From: Shewanella sp. 10N.286.48.A6
GTDB lineage: Bacteria; Pseudomonadota; Gammaproteobacteria; Enterobacterales; Shewanellaceae
DNA: 64,000 nucleotides
Assembly (NCBI RefSeq): GCF_002873135.1
Contig: NZ_MCVI01000017.1
Span: 76,191 to 140,190 of the forward strand
Direction: 5' to 3'
Below, piece after piece: positions 8,865 through 19,328 of this stretch. Every line of letters starts with the position of its first letter. Position 1 is the stretch's first letter. The translations under genes and the position numbers were made by a program. The notes under the pieces are model-generated. The model made no database searches and was not told the DNA's origin. It saw only the letters and a program-made list of their open reading frames with translations.

Positions 8865-10232
8865 TTAAGTCTTCTTCACCACACCAGGCATTGAATCTAA
8901 GGCATTAAACAAAGAGCTCGACTGGGAGTTAAGGCTTGCCACCACTAAATCCATGGCATTAAATTGTTTATATAAGCGATCACTTAATGACTCCATCCTT
9001 AGATTTAACGCTTCACGACTATCTTCAAGGCGAGACAACTGATTATTAACTGTTTCATCGCGGCCATCAATAATGCCACCTGTTTCTAAATAGCTTTCAA
9101 CAAAGGTATCTAAGCGTGACGCTAGGCCAGTATCCTCAGTAATAAACATCTCTTTAATGCCGCCTTTATCGGCTTCAATGGCCTCTGATAATTTATCATC
9201 ATCAATTTCTAGCAAGCCTTCACGAGTGGTGGTAATGCCAATATTCATTAGCATTTGTGAACCGCTACCTGAGCTGGTTTCAAAACTACTGGAAATAATA
9301 TTTCTTAACTGACTTTGTAATGTACGAGTTAACGGATCACCCTGTAAAATACCGGACTCTTCAGTAGCAGGATCATAACGAGACAAATCCTGCATCGTGG
9401 TCATTAAGGCATTATAACTTTCCACAAAATCATTAATGGCAGTGGTAGCTTTTTCGGTATTTTCATCCACCGTAATGGTGGTGGTTTTGCCAATATCAGC
9501 ATCGGTTAACTCAAGGCTGACACCCGTTATCACATCACTGACATCATTTGAAGTAGAAGTAATCGTAACGCCATCAACGGTTAATACAGCATCTTGGGCT
9601 GGGGTAAGCTCAGTCATGGTAAAGGCATCAGCTAGGCCGGTGCCGCCATCGGTGTCAGTTGCGGTAACGGTAATTAAATTGTCAGTGCCAGTATTTTTAG
9701 CACCTAAAATAAGCTGCGGGCCATTATCGCCGTTAATAATGGTGGCGGTGACCCCGTCATTATCTTCAGCGGCGTTAATCTTTTCCATGATGTCAGTTAA
9801 GCTGTCTTCAGCGCCGACCTCAATATCAAAGCTGTCACTGCCGACACCAATGCTTAACGAACCTTCACCTATGGGGCTATCAGCATCTACAACAGCAGCA
9901 GAGCCAACTTTTTGACTCTGGGCTAATTGCTCGACAATGACTTGATATTTACCCGGTACTGCACTTTCATCTACCGTGGCGTTAAAATAATCGCTATTGG
10001 ATTGCGACACTTTATGACTGTCAAAGGTTGCAGATTCTGTCAGCACTTTAAGTGATGTTTGGAACTCTGACAGTGAGCTTTTTAGTAACCCAATACCGGA
10101 TATTTGCGCATTTAGTTTGCCTTCAGTTGCATTGAAGGTGGCAATTTTACCGGCACTTTCAGCATCAACAAGCGCAGTAACAATACCTGCGATATCCATA
10201 CCAGAACCAATACCAACTGATGTTAACCCCAT
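8865..10232 (-). CDS. fliD: FliD, flagellar filament cap
   Basis: FliD caps the filament and guides flagellin insertion. The 455-residue protein has the N-terminal coiled region (MGLTSVGIGSGMDIAGIVTALV) and C-terminal coiled region (LEDSREALNLRMESLSDRL, then YKQFNAMDLVVASLNSQSSS). A variable, Thr/Asp-rich surface region lies at about residues 110-280. The start ATG has GAGG upstream. It is the second gene of the flaG operon. Confidence 0.96.
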   Translation of the reverse strand: MGLTSVGIGSGMDIAGIVTALVDAESAGKIATFNATEGKLNAQISGIGLLKSSLSEFQTSLKVLTESATFDSHKVSQSNSDYFNATVDESAVPGKYQVIVEQLAQSQKVGSAAVVDADSPIGEGSLSIGVGSDSFDIEVGAEDSLTDIMEKINAAEDNDGVTATIINGDNGPQLILGAKNTGTDNLITVTATDTDGGTGLADAFTMTELTPAQDAVLTVDGVTITSTSNDVSDVITGVSLELTDADIGKTTTITVDENTEKATTAINDFVESYNALMTTMQDLSRYDPATEESGILQGDPLTRTLQSQLRNIISSSFETSSGSGSQMLMNIGITTTREGLLEIDDDKLSEAIEADKGGIKEMFITEDTGLASRLDTFVESYLETGGIIDGRDETVNNQLSRLEDSREALNLRMESLSDRLYKQFNAMDLVVASLNSQSSSLFNALDSMPGVVKKT

Positions 10233-10310
10233 TGCGACCTCTTTAATGCAATATCTGCTATCTAATTTGGAATAATCATAACTTTTATGATTATTGTTTT
10301 AAAACAATGA

Positions 10311-10706
10311 CTACACTGCAGTTTCCATAAAAATACTGGCAATGTCTGTGAGCTTGCTCGCCATTTTTAATGCTTCTTCATTGGGAATTTGACGAATTAA
10401 ATCACCAGTTTTAACGTCAATAACTTTAACCACCGCCACCCCTGACTCTTCATCAATATTAAAGGCTAAGCTTTTTTGCATCAGCGATAATTGCTGATTA
10501 ATATCATCAACCGCTTGCTGCAACTGTTCAGCATCGGCTTTGGCCGTTTCATTGACTTTATCTGTGGTGCGCGCCACATCGCCGGCTTTTTGAATGCCCT
10601 CTTCAGCCAGTGCGGTTGATGCTTGGGCGGCATTTTTTTCCGCAAGGGTTGCTAAACTATCTTTACGCACTGCAGCATTGGCCACATTGGTGATATTGAC
10701 ATCCAT
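10311..10706 (-). CDS. flaG: FlaG, flagellar filament-length-associated protein
   Basis: The 131-residue protein has the FlaG C-terminal core (NIDEESGVAVVKVIDVKTGD, then LIRQIPNEEALKMASKL). FlaG proteins affect filament length and FliD export in polar flagella. The frame extends 11 codons upstream to 10739, but GAGGTG immediately before the ATG at 10706 sets the start. It is the first gene of flaG-fliD-flaI-fliS, with a perfect sigma-54 element 30 bp upstream. Confidence 0.93.
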   Translation of the reverse strand: MDVNITNVANAAVRKDSLATLAEKNAAQASTALAEEGIQKAGDVARTTDKVNETAKADAEQLQQAVDDINQQLSLMQKSLAFNIDEESGVAVVKVIDVKTGDLIRQIPNEEALKMASKLTDIASIFMETAV

Positions 10707-10734
10707 GATGCACCTCAACAAACTCAATAACTTA

Positions 10735-10752
10735 AGCAATTAATGTGCCAAC
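10735..10752 (-). promoter_or_regulatory. Sigma-54 promoter for flaG-fliD-flaI-fliS
   Basis: The minus strand reads TTGGCAC-N5-TTGCT, a full consensus match with exact spacing. The predicted start is about 20 nt before the flaG ATG, giving a very short leader. Confidence 0.9.
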
Positions 10753-10883
10753 CAAGAGGGTGGCGATAAAAGGCAACAAGTAGAAAAACCACAATCGATT
10801 TAACTTAGTTACCAATGCGATAATTGCCATACATAAACAGTCACCCAAACAAGTGACCAATCATTCACTTTGCTAAAAAGCAC

Positions 10884-10913
10884 AAAGGGAGAATCGTTGC
10901 CGAGTCTCCCTTT
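10884..10913 (-). terminator. Terminator after the second flagellin
   Basis: A 9-bp stem (AAAGGGAGA/TCTCCCTTT) with a 12-nt loop lies about 65 nt past the flagellin stop and is followed on the minus strand by a TTTTT run after a short gap. Confidence 0.8.
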
Positions 10914-10977
10914 AATTCTAATCTTAGCGTAATGCTAGTGCGTTATTAGCGCGATGTTAATTAACGCTTCGATGTCA

Positions 10978-12162
10978 TTATAAAAGAGACAATGCCGTTT
11001 GCGGTAACTGGTTAGCTTGTGACAACATTGCTGAAGACGTTTGTGACAGAATCTGCTGCTTAGTTAACTGCGCCGTTTCGGAGGCAAAATCCACATCTTG
11101 AATACGACTGCGGGCATCAGTTACGTTAGTTTGAATATTGCTTAAGTTATTAATGGTGAAGTTCATGCGGTTTTGCACTGCACCTAAGTCAGCACGCTGA
11201 CCATCGATGTTTGCTAGTGCCTCATCAATAACAGCGATAGCATCTTGCGAGCCTGCGTAATCAGAAATGTTAATATCATTAACACTCACATAATCAGGAC
11301 CCGCTTGAGTCAAAGCGGTAACAATTGAACCACTACCTTCATCAAACTTTAAAGTTGCGCCACCGTCTGTAGCACCTCCAAAGACAACACCATCCCCAGC
11401 ATCGTTAACAACGGCATAAACGCCTACAGGCTGGTCTGCCCCACTCAATGCCTGATTAAGTGCATCTGCCATACCGGCAAAATCATCATCACCAGTCAAC
11501 TTAGAGTAATCTACCTTTAACGCTACTTCGTTAGCCACGTCACCATCAGCACTGTAAGTGAATTCGGCATCCGTAATTGGTGCTGTTCCACCACCATAAG
11601 CTGCTGCCACATCAGTACCATCCATAGCACCTGTGACCTTATCTACGCTCTTTTTTAATGCATCTGCAGAGATATCACCCAAAGTCACAGAAATGGTTTC
11701 ATTGGCATTAGAACCCACTTGGAATGATTGCGTGCCGTAATTACCATTCAATAATTTCTGGCCACCAAAAGAAGTGGTATCAGCAATACGGGTTAATTCA
11801 GTTTGCAGTGAGCTTACTTCTTTTTGCATTGCTTCGCGGTCAGCAGCAGAGTTTGAACCGTTAGCCGATTGCAATGATAAATCACGCATACGCTGTAAAA
11901 TATTGGTTGACTCGCTCATAGCGCCTTCAGCGGTTTGCGCAATTGAAATACCGTCATTGGCGTTACGCATGGCGACACCAATACCGTTCACCTGACTGGT
12001 CATACGGTTTGAAATTTGTAAGCCGGCAGCATCATCTTTGGCGCTGTTAATGCGCAAACCTGATGATAAACGCTCCATTGACGTTTGCAGACCGCCATTG
12101 GCACCATTTAATGAGTTCTGAGCCTTCATTGAAGTGACGTTAGTATTAACTGAAATAGCCAT
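10978..12162 (-). CDS. flaB: Flagellin (downstream paralog, FlaB-like)
   Basis: This is the filament subunit, 394 residues. The N-terminal D0/D1 block ([20 protein letters not shown] to about residue 165) and the C-terminal D1/D0 block (last ~95 residues, ending [15 protein letters not shown]) are nearly identical to the neighbouring flagellin, while the central part (about 170-300) differs. It has its own sigma-28 promoter 80-95 bp upstream and its own terminator, so it is transcribed separately. The name flaB follows the usual Shewanella naming by gene order and is from memory. Confidence 0.92.
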   Translation of the reverse strand: MAISVNTNVTSMKAQNSLNGANGGLQTSMERLSSGLRINSAKDDAAGLQISNRMTSQVNGIGVAMRNANDGISIAQTAEGAMSESTNILQRMRDLSLQSANGSNSAADREAMQKEVSSLQTELTRIADTTSFGGQKLLNGNYGTQSFQVGSNANETISVTLGDISADALKKSVDKVTGAMDGTDVAAAYGGGTAPITDAEFTYSADGDVANEVALKVDYSKLTGDDDFAGMADALNQALSGADQPVGVYAVVNDAGDGVVFGGATDGGATLKFDEGSGSIVTALTQAGPDYVSVNDINISDYAGSQDAIAVIDEALANIDGQRADLGAVQNRMNFTINNLSNIQTNVTDARSRIQDVDFASETAQLTKQQILSQTSSAMLSQANQLPQTALSLL

Positions 12163-12231
12163 GTATTGCCTCTCTTATATTTAATAGTGCCTGCCACTCA
12201 GGTCAGACGATACTTATCTTCGACAAATACT

Positions 12232-12258
12232 GTAACGGCGGCAACTAAAAAAGCTTTA
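12232..12258 (-). promoter_or_regulatory. Sigma-28 (FliA) promoter for the second flagellin
   Basis: The minus strand reads TAAA-N15-GCCGTTAC, matching TAAA-N15-GCCGATAA with two mismatches in the -10 element and exact spacing. It lies 70 bp before the flagellin ATG. Confidence 0.8.
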
Positions 12259-12369
12259 GCAAAAAATTAAAACTTTTTATTACATTCAATTAAAAAAGGC
12301 GATTTAACGCGCAATAAACTCGCTTAAACGACTATTTTAGCAACAGCATTTAAAAAGCTTAAATGCAAA

Positions 12370-12393
12370 AAAGCAGCCTATAAAGGCTGCTTT
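12370..12393 (-). terminator. Terminator between the two flagellins
   Basis: A 9-bp stem (AAAGCAGCC/GGCTGCTTT) with a 6-nt loop is followed on the minus strand by a T6 run, and lies about 80 nt past the upstream flagellin stop. Confidence 0.88.
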
Positions 12394-12471
12394 GATTTTA
12401 AGCTCAGCAAATTAATTAAAGCGATTACACTGCGCTTATAGTTATCCCTTAACTCGCTAGCTAAATAGTTA

Positions 12472-13650
12472 TTAACCTAGCAATGACAAGGCAGTTTGTG
12501 GCAACTGGTTTGCTTGTGACAGCATCGCTGATGAGGTTTGTGACAGAATCTGTTGCTTAGTTAACTGCGCCGTTTCTGAGGCAAAATCCACATCTTGAAT
12601 ACGGCTTCGAGCATCAGTCACGTTAGTTTGAATATTACTTAAGTTATTAATGGTAAAGCTCATGCGGTTTTGCACCGCACCTAAATCAGCTCGCTGCTCA
12701 TCAATACCTGACAATGCTGCATCAATAATGGTAATTGAATTTTGCGCGCCCACTGCACTACCAATATCAATATCGCTCACCTTTGAAGTATCATTGGCCG
12801 TTCCAACTCCGTCTAACTTAAAAGTTGTAGAACCTACTGTTCCTGTTTGAGTTAGTGTAGCTTTGTCATTTGCAATACCTTCAAAGCTGAAACCATCACC
12901 ATTTGCATTTAATGCTGCAAAAACACCTGTTGGCTCAGATGCACCATTTAACGTATTGTTAATTTGCTCAACAACTTCGCCAGCAGTTGTTGCACCTGAA
13001 ACATCAACCGTTAATGTTTCATTTGGTGCTGCGGGTGTTGCATTTGGATCTGGATTATAAGTAAACACCATATCATTATTACTAAGCAAATTTGTTACAT
13101 CACCCGATGCAAAAACGCCAGCAACCGTTTGACCTTCTTTACCGATTGCATCAGCTGAAACATCACCAATGGTCACTGAAATAGTTTCATTGGCATTTGA
13201 ACCCACTTGGAATGATTGTGTGCCGTAATTACCATTCAATAATTTCTGACCACCAAACGAGGTGGTATCGGCAATACGAGTTAACTCTGTTTGCAATGCA
13301 CCTAATTCTTTTTGCATTGCATCACGATCAGCTGATGAATTTGAGCCATTGGCTGATTGCAGTGACAAATCACGCATACGTTGCAAGATGTTGGTGGATT
13401 CTTGCATCGCGCCTTCAGCGGTTTGCGCAATTGAGATACCGTCATTGGCATTACGCATCGCCACACCAATACCGTTAATCTGACTGGTCATACGGTTTGA
13501 AATTTGTAAACCGGCAGCGTCATCTTTAGCGCTGTTAATGCGCAGGCCAGATGATAAACGCTCCATTGAGGTTTGCAGGTTGCCATTAGCGCCATTTAAG
13601 CTGTTTTGCGCCTTCATTGCTGTGACATTGGTATTAACTGAAATAGCCAT
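12472..13650 (-). CDS. flaA: Flagellin (upstream paralog, FlaA-like)
   Basis: This is a filament subunit of 392 residues with D0/D1 ends almost the same as the downstream flagellin and a distinct centre (about residues 170-300) rich in Asn/Pro/Thr. AAGGA precedes the ATG. Unlike its neighbour, I find no sigma-28 or sigma-54 consensus in the 277 bp upstream. Two filament proteins with different promoters suggest sequential use along the filament, as reported for other Shewanella. The name is by gene order and from memory. Confidence 0.92.
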   Translation of the reverse strand: MAISVNTNVTAMKAQNSLNGANGNLQTSMERLSSGLRINSAKDDAAGLQISNRMTSQINGIGVAMRNANDGISIAQTAEGAMQESTNILQRMRDLSLQSANGSNSSADRDAMQKELGALQTELTRIADTTSFGGQKLLNGNYGTQSFQVGSNANETISVTIGDVSADAIGKEGQTVAGVFASGDVTNLLSNNDMVFTYNPDPNATPAAPNETLTVDVSGATTAGEVVEQINNTLNGASEPTGVFAALNANGDGFSFEGIANDKATLTQTGTVGSTTFKLDGVGTANDTSKVSDIDIGSAVGAQNSITIIDAALSGIDEQRADLGAVQNRMSFTINNLSNIQTNVTDARSRIQDVDFASETAQLTKQQILSQTSSAMLSQANQLPQTALSLLG

Positions 13651-13672
13651 GTTACTTTCCTTTTTAGTAGCA

Positions 13673-13750
13673 TTGCCAAGGCTAAGCGCTTGGCTAAACT
13701 TGTTAATAAAGTTATTGACCCAGCCGCTCTATCCATCTTATTTGCGGCTG
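13673..13750 (-). promoter_or_regulatory. Leader with two inverted repeats before the first flagellin
   Basis: Inverted arms GCCAAG/CTTGGC (within about 13673-13694) and CAGCCGC/GCGGCTG (13721-13727 and 13744-13750) lie within 100 bp of the start codon. They could fold in the mRNA leader. No T-run follows, so they are not terminators. Confidence 0.4.
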
Positions 13751-13852
13751 AAAACGGTTGACTCAATAACCTTTAAACAAAATTAAATGAATAAATTAAA
13801 ATTAAAAGTTGTTGTTAGTTTTTGGGTACTTGATATTCATATAAGGCTTTAT

Positions 13853-13877
13853 TGATATAAGGCAATTGCTTATATCA
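13853..13877. promoter_or_regulatory. Large dyad between flgL and the first flagellin
   Basis: Perfect 9-bp arms TGATATAAG/CTTATATCA flank GCAATTG, making a 25-bp near-complete palindrome 50 bp past the flgL stop. There is no T-run on the minus strand. It may be a regulator dyad or an intercistronic stem. Confidence 0.45.
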
Positions 13878-13927
13878 GCCTAAAACACGGTTACCCAATG
13901 ACTGACATTGCAGTTTCATAGCGCTTG

Positions 13928-15133
13928 TTAGATGTAATCAAACAAGCTCGTTGAACCCACCTTGCTGAAAACACTTGATACCGCATTAAGTGCTAACTGC
14001 TGTTTTTCAAACTCAATAATGGCTTCGGCATAATCTAAATCTTCTAACATCGACAAGGCTGATGCGTTGATCACCTTCTCGTCGGTGTGATTCGATTTGT
14101 ACTGGTCCATTACTTTTAAGCTGTTGCCAACCTCACCGCGCTTAGCGCTCATTTGATTGACACCACTATCGATATTATTCAACAACTGTGCCAACTCCGC
14201 TTTACCTTGTGGGGTTTGTATCTTGTCGCCACTTTGCAGCAAGCTAATTGCCTGGCTAAAACTGTCTAAAATACTGACCTCAGCCATAGGCTCAAGGGTA
14301 AAACTGTCGCCCGCCATCGGCTCGCCATCTAGCTTTACTTCCATGCCATTTATCTTAATTGGCATTGAACTATCAAAATCTGCCACTGTTGTCAGTACGT
14401 TATTGGCGCTGTCTCTGACTTCAACATCCACCCCACCTGCGCCATTGTCGATAAAAGCAAACTGATAAGTATCTGCAATATGTGCTGCACTATCGGTAAT
14501 TTTGGCGCTATCGACGCTAAACTCACCTTGCTGGCCTGCCATATAATTGGCGCTATAATCGCCCATGGCATTGAGCGCGTTCATAAAAACAGCATCACCG
14601 GGCATATTGGTATCAGTGAGTACCCCTGAGGCAATAATGCTTTCGCGGGTGCCTGAGTCGCCGTTGTAAATAATTTGACCATTGGCATCAAACTCAAATG
14701 GTGCGCTGCCAGTTTTATTGCCAGCAAATAAGTAATTGCCTGACTCATCTTTTTTGTTGGCAATGGCCAACATTTGATCGAGCGTTTTTTGCATTTCATC
14801 GGCAATAGTTTGCCGCTCGTTGTCGGTCATGCTGCCGTTTGAGCCACGCAATAATTGCTCTTTCATGCTGCCAGCTAAATTATCTAAATCCCCCAGTAAG
14901 GTTTCTGTTTGATTAAGGTGGTTTTCACCGTAATCAATATTTCTTAAATACTGATCAACTAAGTTATTTTGCTGGTTTAACTTATCGATACCAATGGCGG
15001 CCACAGGGTCGTCTCCGGCGGTATTAATTTTTTTACCTGTGGCTAATTGCAGGAGGGTTTTGCTGGTTTCAGATTGGCCTTTTGCTATGCTGTAGCTGTT
15101 TTGCTGAAACATTTGCGCAGTAGAAATTCGCAT
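13928..15133 (-). CDS. flgL: FlgL, hook-filament junction protein 2
   Basis: FlgL links the FlgK zone of the hook tip to the filament. The 401-residue protein has a flagellin-like N-terminus (MRISTAQMFQQNSYSIAKGQ), a helical D1 region and a C-terminal helix ending with SVFSKVGSTSLFDYI. GGAG precedes the ATG. It lies 11 nt downstream of flgK and is the last gene of flgFGHIJKL. Confidence 0.96.
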   Translation of the reverse strand: MRISTAQMFQQNSYSIAKGQSETSKTLLQLATGKKINTAGDDPVAAIGIDKLNQQNNLVDQYLRNIDYGENHLNQTETLLGDLDNLAGSMKEQLLRGSNGSMTDNERQTIADEMQKTLDQMLAIANKKDESGNYLFAGNKTGSAPFEFDANGQIIYNGDSGTRESIIASGVLTDTNMPGDAVFMNALNAMGDYSANYMAGQQGEFSVDSAKITDSAAHIADTYQFAFIDNGAGGVDVEVRDSANNVLTTVADFDSSMPIKINGMEVKLDGEPMAGDSFTLEPMAEVSILDSFSQAISLLQSGDKIQTPQGKAELAQLLNNIDSGVNQMSAKRGEVGNSLKVMDQYKSNHTDEKVINASALSMLEDLDYAEAIIEFEKQQLALNAVSSVFSKVGSTSLFDYI

Positions 15134-15144
15134 AATTAATTCTC

Positions 15145-17067
15145 CTAGCGAACTGAGCTAAGTAATGAGTCAAACATCTGCTGGGCAGTTGTCATGATGC
15201 GAGCTGAAGCTTGATACGATTGCTGAAAGCGCATTAAATTGGCCGCTTCTTCATCTAAATTTACCCCAGACTCACTTTGCACTCGGTTATAGGCTTGCTG
15301 ATACATGGCATCATTTGAGGCCAAGCTCACCGCTGCAGCTTGCGTTTTGCTGCCGATATCCAGTTTGGTGCCTTCAAACACCCCGGTTAAGGTGGTTGAG
15401 CCATTATTCATAATGTTAGCATCGGCCAATTGCGCCATAGCAACCGCATTACTGTTGTCGCCTTCGGCAAAGGACAAATCAAAGCTATAGCTGTCAGTGA
15501 CCCCCGCTGAAGATGAGTCGTTAATTTCAAAACTAAAACCAAAGCCGGTGTCAATTTGCGGCGGGGTAAACGGCGCTGATGGCCCAACGATAGTTCCGTT
15601 GGCATCCAGTACTTGAAAAGTGTTGCTGGCGGTATCAATTTTAACGGTAAGCTCACTACCCGTTTCAGGGAAGCTGGCATGAGTTCGGTCAATGTCTGTG
15701 AGCTTTACACTGGTGTTACCTGAGTTGCCTGAGTCAGCTGAGATATTAGGCCCTGCTGCAGCTATGCCTCTTGGATCTGTCATTGCCACATTGAGCCCTG
15801 CTGCAGCGCCCGCGTTAGGTCTAATTTCAAAACGGTCGCCATCAGCAAAACTGCCAGCATCAATTTCAATACTAAAACCATTGCCGCCTTCAAGCTGATT
15901 GCCATTAAGGGTTAGTGGCTCAACTTTGCCTGTTTGGGTGTCTTTAAGCTCATAGGTGTTTGGCGCAGTGAAAGATAATTCGTATGCGCTGCCGGTTAAT
16001 TGGCCTACATCGTCAATATTAACTTTCAGGTTGGCGTCACCAGTATTGGTACTGTAGGCACCGACTCGACCTGCGGCCATGCTGGGGTCGTTAATATCAG
16101 TAAAAATATTGCTGCCAATATTGCCGTCTAGGTCAAAACCATTTTGCTGCATTTGGTTAAAGGCATCTGCCACGCCTAAGGCCAGTTGCCCTAGCTCTTG
16201 AGAGGCTGGAATTAAGGTTTGATCACGAAAGTTAAATAACTCGCCTAATTGGCCACCTAATTTAGAGCCGTCAATCACTAACGTGCTATTACCGGTTGAT
16301 GTGGTTAGCCTTGGCTCATTCGAAAAGGGATCGCCTGTAGTGGTGCCTACTTGCATCGCCACTTCACCGGACACTAGCATCACTGAGCCGCCGAGCATGA
16401 CGCTTTTAGCGCCATTATCTAGCGGGATAACATTAACTTCAGAATATTCGCTTAGCTCTAAAATCAGCGCATCTTGTCGGTCTAATAATTGGCTGTCAGC
16501 CCCTGGCGACTTCATGATCTCGAGGTTGATGTTGGCAAGCTCAGTACTGATCTCATTAATGCGATCAGCAACCGCGCCGATTTGCGCATTGGTTTGCTTC
16601 ATTTGCGAGTCAAGGTGGCTTTGCATTTGATTAAGGCTGTTAGCCACTTGCCCGGCAGAGCTAAGCATGTTGTTACGCATACCGAGATCTGTCGGTAAAT
16701 CGCCAACATTATTAATGCTGGTAAAAAAGTCATTTAAACTGGCTGGCACCATGGCGCCAATTTGCGAGAACAGCTGATCCATTTCGTTCATTTTGCTGTA
16801 ACGGGTTTCAGCACCACTCATGGAGGTTTGGCCAATGCGCAGCTCTCTTGCGGCATATTCGTTATAAACCCTTTTCACATCAGATACGTAAGTACCTGTA
16901 CCATAAAAGCTACTACCGATTTGTTGGGACCCTAATGACGATTGCTCTGCAACTTGGCGGTGATAGCCCACGGTATTGGCATTGGCAATGTTATTACTGG
17001 TGACGCCCATTTGCGATTGGGCTGCCATAACACCTGAACGGGCAATGTTTAATAAATCGATAGCCAT
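15145..17067 (-). CDS. flgK: FlgK, hook-filament junction protein 1
   Basis: FlgK is the first junction protein on the distal hook. The 640-residue protein has the rod/hook-family N-terminal motif (ANANTVGYHRQV), a long variable middle and the C-terminal helix EEAANLMRFQQSYQASARIM. The start ATG overlaps the flgJ stop by 1 nt (TAATG), indicating coupling. Length is within the upper usual range. Confidence 0.96.
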   Translation of the reverse strand: MAIDLLNIARSGVMAAQSQMGVTSNNIANANTVGYHRQVAEQSSLGSQQIGSSFYGTGTYVSDVKRVYNEYAARELRIGQTSMSGAETRYSKMNEMDQLFSQIGAMVPASLNDFFTSINNVGDLPTDLGMRNNMLSSAGQVANSLNQMQSHLDSQMKQTNAQIGAVADRINEISTELANINLEIMKSPGADSQLLDRQDALILELSEYSEVNVIPLDNGAKSVMLGGSVMLVSGEVAMQVGTTTGDPFSNEPRLTTSTGNSTLVIDGSKLGGQLGELFNFRDQTLIPASQELGQLALGVADAFNQMQQNGFDLDGNIGSNIFTDINDPSMAAGRVGAYSTNTGDANLKVNIDDVGQLTGSAYELSFTAPNTYELKDTQTGKVEPLTLNGNQLEGGNGFSIEIDAGSFADGDRFEIRPNAGAAAGLNVAMTDPRGIAAAGPNISADSGNSGNTSVKLTDIDRTHASFPETGSELTVKIDTASNTFQVLDANGTIVGPSAPFTPPQIDTGFGFSFEINDSSSAGVTDSYSFDLSFAEGDNSNAVAMAQLADANIMNNGSTTLTGVFEGTKLDIGSKTQAAAVSLASNDAMYQQAYNRVQSESGVNLDEEAANLMRFQQSYQASARIMTTAQQMFDSLLSSVR

Positions 17068-18209
17068 TAGTTAGTCTCTTTTGGTAATACGGACTTAAGT
17101 CCATTGGTTACTGACTCCATGACTTTCAACACTTTATTGGCGTATTGAGGATCAGTTGCGTAACCTGCTTGTTGTAGGGCATGAATAAATTTGGCGGGCT
17201 GTGCTGCCACTTTTTTGGCTTCTTGGTAGCGCTCGCCATTGGAGATGAATGACACAAAGTCATTAAAGCTTTGTTCAACGTTGTCGTACATTCTGAAGTC
17301 TGCTTGTTGTTTTACTGCCACCCCTTGCTCAAACTCTAAGGTGCTGACTGAGGTTTTATCGCCGTCCCAGCGTCTGTCGGCTTTGATATTAAACAAGTTG
17401 TTGCTGGCTGTGCCGTCATCACGACGGATCATTTTTTGACCCCAGCCAGTTTCTAATGCCGATTGCGCCAGTAATACTTCAGGGGTGGTGCCAAGCTGTT
17501 TCGCGGCCTTTTCAGCATGGGGATAAAGCACTGAGACAAAATGTTGCGGGCTGTCAAACTGATTCGGCGTTAGTGCCATCGATTGCGGCAAGCTATTGCC
17601 ACTAGTGGCAACACGATCACCAGCCAAAACTTGATCTAATTCTTGGCTATCAATTATCGGCTTAGCCATTGCAGCGTTCGCAGTTGAGATATTAACAGTT
17701 GAGTGATCAGACATTGAGTGATTAGGCATTGTGTGGTTAAACATTGACTGATCAGCCTCTGAGCGCTCAGGGGCAGAATTTGCACTCACCACTGTGCTAA
17801 GAAAATCTACCGGCTTATTCGTAGAGTTAACTAATGACTGTGCACTGTTAGCGTCAATATTACCGCGCAGCACTGAGGCTGGGGTAAAACCGCTTTCTTG
17901 GGGAGAAAGTTGCTGCACCATCATGTCTGCGATGCCCAACATACCTTTGTTTGATAAATCCACCGACATTTGTTGATCGCGCATGTTTTCAAAAAATTCG
18001 GTGGTTTCACTGTTCATCGGGCTGTCTGATTTAAAGACTGCGTTAGCTTCACGCATACTTTTCATCAGCATTTGAATAAATATCCCTTCAAACTGTTTGG
18101 CGACTTCTTGTAATGCCGCCTTCTCGTCTTTCTGGGCCTTGGAACGTAATGAATCTAGTCCCCCTAGATCCAGATAGTTCGATGAATTTGACAGCTTTTC
18201 CATAGTCAT
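17067..18209 (-). CDS. flgJ: FlgJ, rod-cap protein with peptidoglycan hydrolase domain
   Basis: FlgJ opens the cell wall for the rod and caps the growing rod. The N-terminal rod-binding domain (about 25-110, with LQEVAKQFEGIFIQMLMKSM) is joined by a low-complexity linker (roughly 140-210, with His/Ser/Met-rich repeats) to a glucosaminidase domain (about 220-375) whose likely catalytic Glu lies in LLAQSALETGWGQ. Fused two-domain FlgJ is usual in Gammaproteobacteria. A second ATG lies two codons in. Confidence 0.95.
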   Translation of the reverse strand: MTMEKLSNSSNYLDLGGLDSLRSKAQKDEKAALQEVAKQFEGIFIQMLMKSMREANAVFKSDSPMNSETTEFFENMRDQQMSVDLSNKGMLGIADMMVQQLSPQESGFTPASVLRGNIDANSAQSLVNSTNKPVDFLSTVVSANSAPERSEADQSMFNHTMPNHSMSDHSTVNISTANAAMAKPIIDSQELDQVLAGDRVATSGNSLPQSMALTPNQFDSPQHFVSVLYPHAEKAAKQLGTTPEVLLAQSALETGWGQKMIRRDDGTASNNLFNIKADRRWDGDKTSVSTLEFEQGVAVKQQADFRMYDNVEQSFNDFVSFISNGERYQEAKKVAAQPAKFIHALQQAGYATDPQYANKVLKVMESVTNGLKSVLPKETN

Positions 18210-18220
18210 ACCGACAATTT

Positions 18221-19318
18221 TTAGATAATGATAAGCTCTCCATGCAAAGCGCCTGCCATCTTTAACGCTTCTAATATTGCCAGTACATCTGAAGGGGCAG
18301 CGCCCACCAAATTTACCGCTCTGACTAGCTCATCGAGCGAGGTGCCAGGGTCAAATAAAAACATTCGGCTATCGTCTTGGGCAACATCTATGGTGCTATC
18401 GGTTGTAACAACCGTTTGACCATCCGAAAACGGATTAGGTTGTGATACTTGGGTCGCTTCAGCAATGGTGACGGTTAAGCCACCATGGGTCACAGCTGCT
18501 GGCATTAAGCGTACATTTTGCCCCACCACTATGGTGCCCGTACGCGAATTGACTATCACTTTGGCTGACTCATCGGCCATATCAACTTGAATGTTTTCAA
18601 GGGTCGATAAAAATGACACTCTTTGGGATGCATCACGAGGCGCACTCACTTGCACCGAGGTAGCATCAAGCGCCCTTGCCATACCGGGGCCAAGCAAATC
18701 ATTAATGGCTTGTTCCATGTTTTTGGCGGTTGAAAAATCTGCACGGCGCAAGTTAAAGGTGAGGTGATCGCCACTGGCAAAAGGTGACATCACGCTGCGC
18801 TCCACAATAGCGCCGCTAGGAATACGCCCAACGGTAGGAGTATTTTGTATCACCCGTGAACCGTCTTGACCTTCTGCGCTAAAGCCACTGACCACCAAGG
18901 TGCCTTGGGCAATGGCGTAAACATTACCATCAACCCCTTTTAAGAAGGTTTGCAGCAAGGTGCCGCCACGTAAGCTTTTTGCTTCACCAATACTTGATAC
19001 CGTGATGTCAAGATTTTGACCGGGCTTAATAAAGGCAGGCATTTCTGCATGCACGGCTACCACAGCGGCATTTTTGGTTTTAGGGTTAACATTATCGGCT
19101 AAATTAATGCCGAAGTTTTTTAGCATGGTTCTAAAGGTTTGTTCGGTATAACGGGTTTTTTCACCTGTGCCGGGTAACCCCACCACTAAGCCATAACCAA
19201 TTAATTGGTTACTTCGCACCCCTTGGACATTGGCAATATCTTTAATGCGCTGGGCTTGAATTGGCTGTGACAGCAACACCATGCTGAGGCTGAGTAAAAT
19301 GAGCGATGTGATTTTCAT
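18221..19318 (-). CDS. flgI: FlgI, flagellar P-ring protein
   Basis: FlgI forms the periplasmic P ring around the rod. The 365-residue precursor has a Sec signal peptide with probable cleavage after SQPIQAQ, followed by [20 protein letters not shown] and [14 protein letters not shown], typical of the family. The C-terminus has the LNLVGAAP-like motif ([20 protein letters not shown]). A strong AAGGAG precedes the ATG. Confidence 0.97.
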   Translation of the reverse strand: MKITSLILLSLSMVLLSQPIQAQRIKDIANVQGVRSNQLIGYGLVVGLPGTGEKTRYTEQTFRTMLKNFGINLADNVNPKTKNAAVVAVHAEMPAFIKPGQNLDITVSSIGEAKSLRGGTLLQTFLKGVDGNVYAIAQGTLVVSGFSAEGQDGSRVIQNTPTVGRIPSGAIVERSVMSPFASGDHLTFNLRRADFSTAKNMEQAINDLLGPGMARALDATSVQVSAPRDASQRVSFLSTLENIQVDMADESAKVIVNSRTGTIVVGQNVRLMPAAVTHGGLTVTIAEATQVSQPNPFSDGQTVVTTDSTIDVAQDDSRMFLFDPGTSLDELVRAVNLVGAAPSDVLAILEALKMAGALHGELIII

Positions 19319-19328
19319 GGTTAACTCC

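Noticed and set aside
9436..9915. 159-codon plus-strand ORF opposite fliD
   Set aside because: Antisense shadow of the fliD variable region; Ser/Val-rich low-complexity translation with no start signals.
13676..13692. TTGGCAA upstream of the first flagellin as a sigma-54 -24 box
   Set aside because: The matching -12 position lacks GC and the predicted start would fall almost on the start codon.
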